Notes: generated from the sequence alone by a model not told the origin. Shown: positions 37,979 to 47,992, numbered from the stretch's first letter. The stretch is DNA of 64,000 bases from Thermomonas sp. (GCF_019104945.1 NZ_JAHRWW010000010.1:1-64000), one strand, 5' to 3'. Numbers and translations: made by a program.

Positions 37979-38869
37979 ATGTCTGCCCAACCGCGCCGCG
38001 TTGAAAGCCAGCACACCGACCGAGGCTACGTTCCCGTGTACGCCACCGGGATTGTTGAACAACCTTGGCACAACTACAGCGCCACCGACCACGGCGTCTG
38101 GCAGCAGCTCTACCGGCGCCAGCTCGATATTTTACCCGGCCGCGCCTGCGACGCCTTCATGCACGCGCAAACCATGCTGCGCATGAACGCGCACCAGATT
38201 CCCAAATTCGAAGAACTCAACAAACCACTGGGTGATACCACCGGCTGGCAGGTCATCGCCGTGGAAGGCTTATTGCCCGAGCTGGACTTTTTCACTCACC
38301 TTGCCAACCGCCGCTTCCCGGTAAGCTGGTGGATCCGCCGCCCCGACCAAATCGACTACATCGCCGAACCCGACCTGTTCCACGACCTCTTCGGCCACGT
38401 GCCGCTGCTGATGGACCCCATGTTTGCCAATTACATGGAAGCCTACGGCAAAGGCGGCGTCAAAGCCCACGCCTACGGCCAAGAAGCGCTGATGTTCCTA
38501 GCGCGCCTGTACTGGTACACCGTGGAATTTGGTCTCATTCGCCAAGCCAACGGGCTGCGCATTTATGGCGCGGGCATCGTCAGTTCAAAAGGCGAGTCTA
38601 TCTATAGCTTGGAAAGTGCCGCGCCCAACCGCATCGGCTTTGATCTTGAACGCGTGATGCGCACGCGCTACCGGATCGACAGCTACCAAAAAACCTATTT
38701 CGTCATCGATAGTTTTGAAGAATTGATCGACGCCACCCGTCCCGACTTCGCACCGATCTATGCGCGCTTGCAGGAGCAACCGCTGTACGCCGCCGGTGAC
38801 GTGCTCGATGCGGATCGCGTGCTCCACCAAGGCAGCGGCGAGGGGTGGTCACACGATGGCGACGTTTAG
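37979..38869 (+). CDS. phhA: Phenylalanine 4-monooxygenase
   Basis: FPVSWWIRRPDQIDYIAEPDLFHDLFGHVPLLMDPMFANYMEAYG contains the Fe-binding HDLFGH; YWYTVEFGLIRQANGLRIYGAGIVSSKGE. Confidence 0.96.
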   Translation: MSAQPRRVESQHTDRGYVPVYATGIVEQPWHNYSATDHGVWQQLYRRQLDILPGRACDAFMHAQTMLRMNAHQIPKFEELNKPLGDTTGWQVIAVEGLLPELDFFTHLANRRFPVSWWIRRPDQIDYIAEPDLFHDLFGHVPLLMDPMFANYMEAYGKGGVKAHAYGQEALMFLARLYWYTVEFGLIRQANGLRIYGAGIVSSKGESIYSLESAAPNRIGFDLERVMRTRYRIDSYQKTYFVIDSFEELIDATRPDFAPIYARLQEQPLYAAGDVLDADRVLHQGSGEGWSHDGDV

Positions 38870-38942
38870 CGCAAGTCTCGTCGCCATTGCGAAGGAGCCG
38901 TTGAACAGCTTCCTCACAGTCTACGAGAATAGTGCAACCACA

Positions 38943-39401
38943 TCACTTCCCATAAAAGTGCGTCACAAAAGGCTTGCGGAAGTTCTGATGACAGGCGAGA
39001 CAGCTTTGCTGCGTTTTAGCAAAAGCATTGATGGTGGCCTGCCCATCGCCACGCTTCGCAGCTTCACCCATTTCTGTTGCAGCGCGATGCACTTGTTCGT
39101 CAAAACCTCGAAACTTGTCTGCATTAGAACCTAGCCACGGCAAAATACGCATTTTTTCCGACATCGGTGGTTGCTGGTGGCTTGCAATTTTTGGGGCCAA
39201 TGCAGCCACCTCGGCCCAATCTTCCTTCGAAATTGCCCCAGCAACCGACTGCATATCGCGGTTTAATTGCGTCATCACCGTTTTGAGGTACATTGGTTTT
39301 TGGGTGTTGGCCCCTGTTGTTGCTTGCGCATATGCAGTAGTCGAAACCGCAAGAGACAGCAAAGCTACAGTTGCCCATACAGGATTAATAAAAAAACGCA
39401 T
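38943..39401 (-). CDS. Periplasmic c-type haem protein (cytochrome c'-like)
   Basis: Signal peptide MRFFINPVWATVALLSLAVSTTAYA; single C-terminal CxxCH (QSCLACHQNFRKPF) in an all-helical protein. Confidence 0.7.
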   Translation of the reverse strand: MRFFINPVWATVALLSLAVSTTAYAQATTGANTQKPMYLKTVMTQLNRDMQSVAGAISKEDWAEVAALAPKIASHQQPPMSEKMRILPWLGSNADKFRGFDEQVHRAATEMGEAAKRGDGQATINAFAKTQQSCLACHQNFRKPFVTHFYGK

Positions 39402-39414
39402 AACACCCTCCGAA

Positions 39415-40569
39415 TTAAAGCTCGATACTGAGCGCGATAGAACCAAAAGCGTGGCTACCAACTTGCTGTTCAAATTCTCGCGTGCGCCAAACGCGCATTA
39501 CGGCAAGTCGCATGCCGTGACCAGCAACCAACCATTGGCTACTGATCCCAGCTGCTGCTTGGGCTACCCAAGGGCGACGCTGTACGCGGTGGCTGTTGCG
39601 AAATGCATTGCCATCCAATGAAAAATCCCATGCAACGCTTTTGGCTTCGAGGTTGAGAAACAGGTGCGCACCGGGTTTGGGCGCATGAGCCGAGCGAGGC
39701 TGCCGCACGCGCAAGTCAGCAAGATTCGACGGCGGCCTATTTTCGCCCCCTGCCCGAATGGGATAGCTGCCGAAGTCATTTGGGATGTTCCATCCTGTAC
39801 GAAATTCGACGCCCACATTTGCTGCTATTTCAATATTGCCAAAGCGCAACGCATAACTGCCAATCACATCACTGCCCCAACCGGAGCGAACTGCACCTTC
39901 AGAATACGGCTTATATTTGCGCTCCATCGCCATTTGAAACGCCGGTTCGTTTTTTAGCTGATTGCCCCACCCTTGGAAGCGCTCAATACCTCGCACACGA
40001 TGCACAAAATTCTGTGCTTGTTCTGCAAGCGATAGCGACCCAATCACGCCTAAGGTCATCTCACGTATGTCAAGAAGCTCGTACTGCGATGCCTTTGGGT
40101 GTACGCGACGGTTCCATGCCAACCCAAAATAAAGCAACCCCGCATAGGGGCGGTCGTCGGTTATCAAATCGGTGCGGACTTTATCTTTAGGTGTAAACAT
40201 CGACTGCCCAGCACGCAAAACCAAATTTTGTAACTCCGATTCTTCGCTCGAACTCTGCAAAAAACTAGGGTCAACCCAGCCAATAAAACGCGTATAAAGC
40301 GCTACCACACGCGGCAGACAATCTGTGCGTAATGCGCCTTGCAGGTCTTGCGACACGGCTGTAACCGCAACGCCATTGGTATAGTTCTGATCTGTTCCGC
40401 TAAATAAATCATTTTCTAAGCGCAATGTGCCGCCGCGTAACTGCAACACCTGCTCAGGCAAACAAGCGCCATCTGAACTTGAGCGCTCTTGGCCTTGCGC
40501 CAATACTGGAAAAAAACTAAGCCAACCCAGCGCAAGAGACGCAGCCAACGCACGTAAAAAACCACACAC
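39415..40569 (-). CDS. LpxR-like lipid A deacylase / DUF2219 outer membrane protein
   Basis: RLENDLFSGTDQNYTNGVAVTAVS, KDKVRTDLITDDRPYAGLLYFGLAWNRRVH and GWGNQLKNEPAFQMAMERKYKPY match the LpxR/DUF2219 pattern. Confidence 0.85.
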   Translation of the reverse strand: MCGFLRALAASLALGWLSFFPVLAQGQERSSSDGACLPEQVLQLRGGTLRLENDLFSGTDQNYTNGVAVTAVSQDLQGALRTDCLPRVVALYTRFIGWVDPSFLQSSSEESELQNLVLRAGQSMFTPKDKVRTDLITDDRPYAGLLYFGLAWNRRVHPKASQYELLDIREMTLGVIGSLSLAEQAQNFVHRVRGIERFQGWGNQLKNEPAFQMAMERKYKPYSEGAVRSGWGSDVIGSYALRFGNIEIAANVGVEFRTGWNIPNDFGSYPIRAGGENRPPSNLADLRVRQPRSAHAPKPGAHLFLNLEAKSVAWDFSLDGNAFRNSHRVQRRPWVAQAAAGISSQWLVAGHGMRLAVMRVWRTREFEQQVGSHAFGSIALSIEL

Positions 40570-40574
40570 TTGTG

Positions 40575-42095
40575 TTACCTCACACCCGTTACCACAGGCA
40601 CAAGCGTTGTATCTTCGTCAACTTCAACCGACTGTTTAGATATTAATTCCTGTCCCTCCCAGCCCCCGCCAAGCGCCTTGAACAACGCCACTAAATCCGT
40701 TGAAGCAGTTGTATAAGCCCGCACATAAGCAGACTCGGCATCATAAAGCTCACGCTCTTGAACGAGCAGTTCTGTTAGCGCACTGTCACCTGCAGCAAAA
40801 CGTACCTTGGCCCTAGAGTGGCGACTACGTGCGGCATCACGCGCAGTAGCGCGAAGGGCCAGTGTATCTAAACCAAACCGATAGTCACTTAACGCCCGCT
40901 CCGCATCAGCTAACGAGGCTAAAACAGCTTTTTCATATCCAAGTGCAGCCTGTTGTTCTCGCGCCTCACTGGCATGAATTTCTGCGCGCACACGTCCTCC
41001 ATCGAAGAGACGCCACGAAACCACGGGTTTGACCAGAAACGATCGGCTGGCTGAATTTAGCAAGCTGTCGAATTCAAGTGATTGGAATCCGGCACCTGCA
41101 GAAATAGATAATTTTGGGAACAGCTCCGCCATTGCAATACCGATTTCCGCCGTTCTTGCGGCCAACCGACGTTCTGCTGCAATCACGTCAGGACGACGAC
41201 GCAAAATATCGGCGCGCTCCCCCACTGGAATGGGGCTAAGCCGGGCCTCATGTAATGGCGTCTGCGTATTAAATAACGCCAGACCGGTCTCTGGGTTTGC
41301 CCCAAGCAACACCGCAATACTCAGTGCTGACGCACGCATACGCGCCTGTAGTGCTGGCAATCCAGCTGTAGCCGCAGAGAGTTGAACACGCGCAGCATCT
41401 ACATCTGCCATGGCCACATCGCCTACTGCATAACGACGTTGTGTTAGCGCATACGATTTCTGCAGCGTGGCAACCGAGGCCTCTAACACCGTCAGCTCGC
41501 GCTGCGCACCACGCATGCTGAAATAGCTACGCGCCACTTCCGCAGCGATACTCATGCGAATACCGTCGGCATCAGCTTGGGTGGCCTGAATACTGGCTTC
41601 TGCACTTTCAACTGCACGCCGCGTTCGACCAAATAGATCCAATTCCCACGCAGCATCAAACCCTGCTTCATAAATGGTTTGTTGACGCTCAACACCGGGA
41701 ATATTGCGAATTGGAAGAGGCCCGTTTTCACTTTGTTCGTGCCGCGTGGTCCCAGCGCTTACACCGACCGTTGGCATTGCGCCAGAAGATGCACGATCGC
41801 GCTGTGCACGCGCCTCTTGAATACGGGCCATCGCCTGACGAATATCCAAATTATCCGCCATTGCCTGAGTCACCAATTGCGATAACACAGGATCACCCAG
41901 CGACTGCCACCACTTGCTCAAATTCTGAGGCGACTGCGCAGATACCGTCGGCTGAGCCCAGCCATCACCAATATTTACCGACGGCGGTCGGCTGTAATTT
42001 GGGCCAACGCTCATGCAGGCAGTGAGTAGCACACCGCTGATAGCCAATACGATTGGCCGAAGACACGGGACGGGAAATGCGATAGATGAAGTCAT
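40575..42095 (-). CDS. Efflux transporter outer membrane factor lipoprotein (NodT/TolC family)
   Basis: Lipobox GVLLTACMSVGPNYSRP; WWQSLGDPVLSQLVTQAMADNLDIRQAMARIQEARAQ; EAGFDAAWELDLFGRTRRAVE. Confidence 0.93.
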   Translation of the reverse strand: MTSSIAFPVPCLRPIVLAISGVLLTACMSVGPNYSRPPSVNIGDGWAQPTVSAQSPQNLSKWWQSLGDPVLSQLVTQAMADNLDIRQAMARIQEARAQRDRASSGAMPTVGVSAGTTRHEQSENGPLPIRNIPGVERQQTIYEAGFDAAWELDLFGRTRRAVESAEASIQATQADADGIRMSIAAEVARSYFSMRGAQRELTVLEASVATLQKSYALTQRRYAVGDVAMADVDAARVQLSAATAGLPALQARMRASALSIAVLLGANPETGLALFNTQTPLHEARLSPIPVGERADILRRRPDVIAAERRLAARTAEIGIAMAELFPKLSISAGAGFQSLEFDSLLNSASRSFLVKPVVSWRLFDGGRVRAEIHASEAREQQAALGYEKAVLASLADAERALSDYRFGLDTLALRATARDAARSRHSRAKVRFAAGDSALTELLVQERELYDAESAYVRAYTTASTDLVALFKALGGGWEGQELISKQSVEVDEDTTLVPVVTGVR

Positions 42096-43216
42096 TGCAA
42101 ACGTCCTCGAACAAAAATGGTGGCGATCGAAAGAGAACACAACGCGATCAAAGCCAACGGCCACAGACTGGAAAAAATATCGGTTAAAGGCATTGCCTTC
42201 AAAAAACTACCTTCAACAATGACAAGAAAGTGCGTAAGAGGAATGACTTGCGCAAACCATTGCAATACAACAGGCATGTTCTCTACCGGCGTAGCGAACC
42301 CAGACATCAATACCGCAGGTACACCAATAGCAAACGCGCCTAAAATAGCCTGTTGCTGAGTCATACTGACCGCAGACAGCATCAGGCCAATGCCTACCAC
42401 AGAGAGAATAAAAAGCACCAAACTCAATAATAAAAGAATGAAAGAGCCCGCAAACGGAATACCGAAAATACCCACCGCCGCCGCCACCATCGAAAGCCCC
42501 AGCACCGTCCCGATAACCAGAGCGGGCAAGGATTTGGAAACGATGATTTCCGGCGTTGACGTCGGTGATACAAGAAGCTGATCAAATGTGCCCATTTCTC
42601 GCTCGCGCGCAATGGAAAGCGAGGTGATGAGCAGCGCACTGAAGAGCGCCAAAATACCGGTGAGCCCAGGCACAATAAACCAACGATAGGTTAGATTTGG
42701 GTTGAACCAGTGACGCACCACGACGGGCGACCCCGGCTGTACCTCTGGCGTGACTTCCGCCCCGATGTCCGACGCGATCGCCGTCAGATAGGAAACCGTG
42801 ATCTGGCCGGAATTGCTGCGCCTCCCATCCACTACCACCTGCACTTTTCCACCACCGCCGGAGGCAATAGTGCGTGAGAAATCCACAGGAATGTCTAGCG
42901 CAGCAATCACCTGTCCCTTGTCGATTAGCGCATGCAGTTGGCGCGCGTTGTCCACACGCACGACGCGATGGATGAAATGCGCGCTATCGAGCCGCTGTAC
43001 CAACTCATACGACCATCGTCCAGCGTCCTGGTTATATACCGCCACATCTACGTTACGTACTTCAAGTGTTGCAGCAAATGCAAATACCAATAGCTGCAAA
43101 ATAGGAGGCACAAAAACTACCATCCGGCTTCGTGGGTCACGTAAGACACTCAACACTTCTTTGATGAACTGCGCTCGTAGTCGCGTGTATAAAAACAGGC
43201 CCGATAGTTTATGCAT
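42092..43216 (-). CDS. ABC-2 type transporter permease (YbhR/YhhJ-like)
   Basis: RLRAQFIKEVLSVLRDPRSRMVVFVPPILQLLVFAFAATLEVRNVDVAVYNQD; SIAREREMGTFDQLLVSPTSTPEI. Confidence 0.92.
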   Translation of the reverse strand: MHKLSGLFLYTRLRAQFIKEVLSVLRDPRSRMVVFVPPILQLLVFAFAATLEVRNVDVAVYNQDAGRWSYELVQRLDSAHFIHRVVRVDNARQLHALIDKGQVIAALDIPVDFSRTIASGGGGKVQVVVDGRRSNSGQITVSYLTAIASDIGAEVTPEVQPGSPVVVRHWFNPNLTYRWFIVPGLTGILALFSALLITSLSIAREREMGTFDQLLVSPTSTPEIIVSKSLPALVIGTVLGLSMVAAAVGIFGIPFAGSFILLLLSLVLFILSVVGIGLMLSAVSMTQQQAILGAFAIGVPAVLMSGFATPVENMPVVLQWFAQVIPLTHFLVIVEGSFLKAMPLTDIFSSLWPLALIALCSLSIATIFVRGRLQ

Positions 43217-43217
43217 C

Positions 43218-44345
43218 TCAGGCCTCCAAATTTTTACGTGTTGCGCGCTTGGCGAGCATGAAAAATACTGCCCCTATCGCAAACATCGCCAACAGGTTCG
43301 GAACAAACACCGCCCACACATCTCCTGCGAGAAATACGGTTTTTAGTGAATCCACGAAATAACGCGCCGGAATCAACCACGTCAATAGACGAATCGGCGC
43401 CGGCATTGCATCAATTTCAAACAAGAAACCGGAGAGCATAAACGCAGGAAGAAACCCTGAAAACAGCGCAATTTGTGCGGCTAGAAATTGATTTCTAGCC
43501 AATGATGAGATCAATAACCCCTGCCCTAATGCGGGAATCATGAATACTGCTGAAAGCAGCAACAGCGATGCCATTGAACCGCGTAGCGGCACATCGAACA
43601 CAAGCACCGCCAAGACCGATGCACCTAAGGTTGCAGCCATTCCTAACACGAAGTACGGCAAGAGCTTTCCTATTAAAATCTCAGCCACTGATGCGGGCGT
43701 GGATAGCATCGCCTCCATCGTGCCACGCTCCCATTCCCTCGCCACTACAAGTGCGGTAAGCATTGTGCCGATGATGGTCATCACGATAGCAATTGCACCA
43801 GGCACCAATGCACGCCTGCTTTCAAGCTCCGGGTTGAACCAATAGCGAGGTTCTAGCACTACGACTTGTGCTGGCGTAGCCACATCTAAGTTATTGCGCC
43901 AAGTAAGCACCACACCTTTGGCATAGTTCTCTACATAGTTGGCCGTATTCGGATATGAACCATCGGTCACAACCTGTACCAGTGGTGCATCACCAGGCCG
44001 TGCCATGCGTTGCTCAAAATCCTGCGGAATTACAACGTAGCCACGTAGCGCGCCCGAGACCAACTTTTCGGATACATCCCGGCGATCATGCACAAATTTC
44101 GCGTCTAAATACTTTGTGCTCGCAAACGCAGCTGACAATTCCTGTGCGGATGCAGAGTCCGATTCTACAACCACGCCGATCCGTATATTCTTTGCGTCCA
44201 ATGAAACAGCATACGCAAACAGCAATAGCAGCACTATAGGAAGCACAAAGGCAATCAACAACGTGGATGGATCACGTAATGCTTGCAGGCTCTCCTTATA
44301 AACCAATGCTATGAGCCGCTTTCGGTCCACAATCACGTGCTTCAT
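43218..44345 (-). CDS. ABC-2 type transporter permease (YbhS-like)
   Basis: RLIALVYKESLQALRDPSTLLIAFVLPIVLLLLFAYAVSLDAKNIRIGVV; VVAREWERGTMEAMLSTPASVAEILIGK. Confidence 0.92.
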   Translation of the reverse strand: MKHVIVDRKRLIALVYKESLQALRDPSTLLIAFVLPIVLLLLFAYAVSLDAKNIRIGVVVESDSASAQELSAAFASTKYLDAKFVHDRRDVSEKLVSGALRGYVVIPQDFEQRMARPGDAPLVQVVTDGSYPNTANYVENYAKGVVLTWRNNLDVATPAQVVVLEPRYWFNPELESRRALVPGAIAIVMTIIGTMLTALVVAREWERGTMEAMLSTPASVAEILIGKLLPYFVLGMAATLGASVLAVLVFDVPLRGSMASLLLLSAVFMIPALGQGLLISSLARNQFLAAQIALFSGFLPAFMLSGFLFEIDAMPAPIRLLTWLIPARYFVDSLKTVFLAGDVWAVFVPNLLAMFAIGAVFFMLAKRATRKNLEA

Positions 44346-46087
44346 ACAGCAGCATCCCGAGCCTGTCTTGCTGTCTCAACGAGATAAATAAAAGCATCTT
44401 CCATTGTTGGGTCTGGCCGTTCAGACGTTGCGGCCATGCGCTTTAGTGCGTCCGGTGTATCCAAAGCAATCAATTGCGAATGCGATAACATTGCCACGCG
44501 GTCGCAGTATTCGGCTTCATCCATAAAATGAGTGGTCACCATAATGGTGACACCCTTGCGCGAGAGCCCGTTGATGTGCGTCCAAAACTCTCTCCGCGTC
44601 AGTGGGTCAACTCCGGATGTTGGTTCATCTAAAAACATCACCGGTGGGCGATGCATCAATGCACAGGCTAGTGCCAGTCGCTGTTTGTGTCCTAATGGCA
44701 AAGCATCGGGCGCTGAAGATAGCCAGCTTGCAAGGTCAAATGTTTCAATCATTTCTTTGATACGTTGCTTGCGAATCTCGCCTTCCAGCTCATACACACC
44801 TGCTGCAAATTCCAAATTCTGACGAACAGAAAGCAAGCCATATAAGGAAAATTTTTGTGCCATGTAGCCCAACTGTTTTTTTGCCGCGCCCGTTGCTGTG
44901 CGCAAATCATGCCCAACCACATGCGCTTCACCAGAAGTCGGTTTTAACAGGCCACACAGCATTTTGAACGTCGTCGATTTACCTGCACCATTTGGCCCTA
45001 GCAGGCCGAAAATTTCGCCTCTCTTTACTTCAAAGCTCACGTTATCTGTAGCAGTAAACTCACCAAATTTTTTGGTTAGCTTATGGCAAGAAACTGCAAC
45101 ATCTTTCTGCAACACGACCTCTGGCATTCGCTCAGCCAATGCCGACGTGCCACCAGGGCCGCCGCCTAAGAGATCAATAAAAGCATCTTCAAAGCGTGCT
45201 GGCACGGCGAATAATGACACTCCTGTTTGCGCGGCAAGTACTTTGACTTCTTCTACTTCAGCACCTTTACGAAGCACAAGGCGTACACCCGCCCCTTGAA
45301 TAACGCCATCGCTCACGCTGGAAAAATCAAGCGCACGCGTCAACACTTCACGGCGCTGCTTACCGACATTTTCTAGTCTAAAACTACGCCCTTCCAACTG
45401 TGCAGTAAGTACTTGTGGCGGGCCTTCGTATAACAGCTGACCATTATTCAGTAGCAACACACTTTCACAGCGCTCAGCTTCATCTAAGTAAGCAGTGGAC
45501 CAAACCACGGCCATGCCTTCGTCGGTAAGCGCTTGCACCATGCGCCATAAATCTTGGCGGCTTACTGGGTCCACGCCTACACCTGGTTCGTCTAGCAGCA
45601 ACACCTTCGGACGCGCCATCAGCGCGCAAGCCAAGCCTAATTTTTGCTTCATTCCGCCTGAGAGCTTGCCTGCCAAACGCCTTGTAAATGGACCCAGTTT
45701 GGTGAATTCCAGCAGCTCTTCAAATAACGCACCATTTTGAGCTGCATTCATACCGCGCAACTGCGCGTATAGCCGCATATTTTCCATTACAGACAGATCT
45801 TCATATAAGCCAAACCGTTGTGGCATATAGCCACTGGCCGCATGCACCGCATCGTTGTCGCGCACAACATCAAACCCTGCAAGGGTTACTTGTCCGTTAT
45901 TGGGCACCATCAAACCTGCCAAAATGCGCATCAAGGTCGTTTTTCCTGCCCCATCTGGTCCCACGAGACCAGTGAGGCGCCCATACGCAATTTGTGCGGT
46001 TAAACTGCGCAGCGCTTGCACGCCGCCAAAATTTTTACTGACATCGTCTATGACAACCGCAGGCTCAACGCAGGCAAGGGAGTGCAT
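44342..46087 (-). CDS. ABC transporter with two fused ATP-binding domains (YbhF-like)
   Basis: Two Walker A motifs (GPDGAGKTT and GPNGAGKST), two signature regions (KLSGGMKQKLGLACALMARPKVLLLDEPGVGVDP; LPLGHKQRLALACALMHRPPVMFLDEPTSGVDP). Start set at MHSLACVEP. Confidence 0.94.
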   Translation of the reverse strand: MHSLACVEPAVVIDDVSKNFGGVQALRSLTAQIAYGRLTGLVGPDGAGKTTLMRILAGLMVPNNGQVTLAGFDVVRDNDAVHAASGYMPQRFGLYEDLSVMENMRLYAQLRGMNAAQNGALFEELLEFTKLGPFTRRLAGKLSGGMKQKLGLACALMARPKVLLLDEPGVGVDPVSRQDLWRMVQALTDEGMAVVWSTAYLDEAERCESVLLLNNGQLLYEGPPQVLTAQLEGRSFRLENVGKQRREVLTRALDFSSVSDGVIQGAGVRLVLRKGAEVEEVKVLAAQTGVSLFAVPARFEDAFIDLLGGGPGGTSALAERMPEVVLQKDVAVSCHKLTKKFGEFTATDNVSFEVKRGEIFGLLGPNGAGKSTTFKMLCGLLKPTSGEAHVVGHDLRTATGAAKKQLGYMAQKFSLYGLLSVRQNLEFAAGVYELEGEIRKQRIKEMIETFDLASWLSSAPDALPLGHKQRLALACALMHRPPVMFLDEPTSGVDPLTRREFWTHINGLSRKGVTIMVTTHFMDEAEYCDRVAMLSHSQLIALDTPDALKRMAATSERPDPTMEDAFIYLVETARQARDAAV

Positions 46088-46091
46088 CACG

Positions 46092-47075
46092 CTACTCCCC
46101 CGCGACCACTTGGATCGTAACCGGCATGCCCTGCCGTAGTGATGCATCAGCTTGGTCTAACACAATACGCAAGCGATACACGAGGTCGGTACGCAGGTCG
46201 GTGGTTTCTACCGTTTTTGGCGTAAATTCTGCGCGCGGCGAGATAAAACCAATTTTGCCTAAATGCTGCTTGGTTGAAGCATCGCTCGTTACAATTACGC
46301 GCGTACCAGGTGCTATGCGCCCTAAATCACGCTCGCCGACATAGGCCCGCACATAAACCGGCGTATTTAAGCTCAAGCTATACACCGCACTTTGACTTGT
46401 GATCATGCTACCTGGCTCACGGACACGCGCCAGAATAGTTCCCGCACTTGGTGCGTTCAGCGTTGTATCAGCAAGCGCTGTAGCCGCCTGTTCGCGGCTG
46501 GCTTGCGCCGCTGCCAAACGCGCTTGCGCCGCCACAATATCTTCCTTGCGATACCCTTCATTTGCTTGTGAAAGCGCTGCTTGTGCCGCTTTTACACCTG
46601 CAGCAGTTTGATCACGCAATGTTTTTGCAGCATCAACCACGCGCTGACTACTAGCGCCCGATTCAATTAAGCTGTTTTGTCGCTGGAAATTACGTTCTGC
46701 ATCCAATGCGAGCGCTTGCGCTTGCTTCAACGCTTCGCTTGCCTGTGCCACCTCTTGCGGCCGTAGCCCCTGCTGCAACTTGCTAAGTTCTGCTTGCGCC
46801 ACCCGCACAGACGCATCCGCTGCCACCAAGGCATCCTTGAACGTTCTGTCATCTAGCTTGGCAATTGGCTGCCCCGTTGTTACCACGTCTCCCTCGTCCA
46901 CCGACATTTCCAGCAACCGCCCGGGCTGTCTAAACGCCAACTGCACTTCGCGAATATCCACATTGCCATACAGCGTGAGCGCTGTATCTGAGTAGCCTGC
47001 CTGCTTGATACCAAGCCATGCCACCACCGCTACTACGATTGCAGCGACCACAATCACAATGTGTTTTGAGTTCAT
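46092..47075 (-). CDS. HlyD family secretion/adaptor protein (YbhG-like)
   Basis: LYGNVDIREVQLAFRQPGRLLEMSVDEGDVVTTGQPIAKLDDRTF and LNAPSAGTILARVREPGSMI. Confidence 0.93.
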   Translation of the reverse strand: MNSKHIVIVVAAIVVAVVAWLGIKQAGYSDTALTLYGNVDIREVQLAFRQPGRLLEMSVDEGDVVTTGQPIAKLDDRTFKDALVAADASVRVAQAELSKLQQGLRPQEVAQASEALKQAQALALDAERNFQRQNSLIESGASSQRVVDAAKTLRDQTAAGVKAAQAALSQANEGYRKEDIVAAQARLAAAQASREQAATALADTTLNAPSAGTILARVREPGSMITSQSAVYSLSLNTPVYVRAYVGERDLGRIAPGTRVIVTSDASTKQHLGKIGFISPRAEFTPKTVETTDLRTDLVYRLRIVLDQADASLRQGMPVTIQVVAGE

Positions 47076-47680
47076 GCGCTTGCTCCAATCCCGCGGCGAT
47101 AGATAGCAAAAACGCCCGGCGCATCTTTCCGAATCCGCTCGGCATCTCCAATCAACAGCGACTGCATCACTAGGCCTTGTATCGCACCAATAAATGACAC
47201 CGTTGCCGCATCGATGTCCAAACTTGGATCTAACTCGCCACTTGTTTTGCCTGCTTCAAACAGAGCTCTAAGACGAATCCCATAGCTCTTTACCAACGTA
47301 CTCACCATTTTCTTCGTCATGGTCTCGCCAGGACGCTGTAATTCACCGAACATCATTCTTGGCACACCGGGATGGTCAGCCACGAACCAGATATGCGCCA
47401 TAAACACCGCCTCCAACGCCATGACAGGCGAAGCGCAGCTCTCTGAGGCGGCATAGACCTTGGCCAATAAGCGCTCTGACACCCACTGCATAACTGATTC
47501 GAGGATGGCGTCTTTACTTGGAAAGTGACGGAACAGCGCACCCTGCGTCAGCCCCATACGCTCGGCGATCGCCGCCGTGGTGATATCACTTGGATTCTTC
47601 TCAGCAGCCAAACTTACAACCGTCTCGACAGTGGCTGCACGCCGTTCTTCAGCAGGCAAGTACCTCGGTGACTCATTCAT
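47072..47680 (-). CDS. TetR family transcriptional regulator
   Basis: VSLAAEKNPSDITTAAIAERMGLTQGALFRHFPSKDAILESVMQWV HTH. Overlaps the HlyD gene start. Confidence 0.93.
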   Translation of the reverse strand: MNESPRYLPAEERRAATVETVVSLAAEKNPSDITTAAIAERMGLTQGALFRHFPSKDAILESVMQWVSERLLAKVYAASESCASPVMALEAVFMAHIWFVADHPGVPRMMFGELQRPGETMTKKMVSTLVKSYGIRLRALFEAGKTSGELDPSLDIDAATVSFIGAIQGLVMQSLLIGDAERIRKDAPGVFAIYRRGIGASA

Positions 47681-47690
47681 AAAACACTCA

Positions 47691-47718
47691 AAGTAAGTAA
47701 TCAATTACTATCTTACTT
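47691..47718. promoter_or_regulatory. Candidate TetR-type operator upstream of the exporter operon
   Basis: AAGTAAG-N14-CTTACTT with a nested AGTAAT-CA-ATTACT, immediately 5' of the TetR gene. Confidence 0.5.
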
Positions 47719-47821
47719 AAAAATTTTTAGAGTGCAACCCTTCTTAGGGAAGCTCTAAACCGACATTCCCCACTTTTGAGTAGCTCGTCGATCCGGAGTC
47801 CAGTCTCTCGGCCCAACGAAA

Positions 47822-47992
47822 TTGGACGTAAAGAAGCGCTTCTCTGAAGAGCAGATCATCGGCTTCCTGCGCGAGGTCGACACCGGCATGGCGATCAATG
47901 ACCTATGCCGTCAATACGGCTTCAGCGAAGTCCCGTACTACCTGTGGCGCAACAACTTCGGCGACAATGGCGCATCTTCCGGCTTCAGGTGA
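47822..47992 (+). pseudogene. Truncated IS3-family transposase OrfA remnant
   Basis: Frame beginning at 47831 reads [53 protein letters not shown], which matches the start of IS3-family OrfA ([13 protein letters not shown]...G....LCR.HGFS..(S/T)YY.WR..FG). No C-terminal part or OrfB is present. Confidence 0.88.

Noticed and set aside
38860-39134. Plus-strand ORF following phhA (38760..39134)
   Set aside because: It overlaps the phhA end and the antisense haem protein, has no domain, and is probably spurious.
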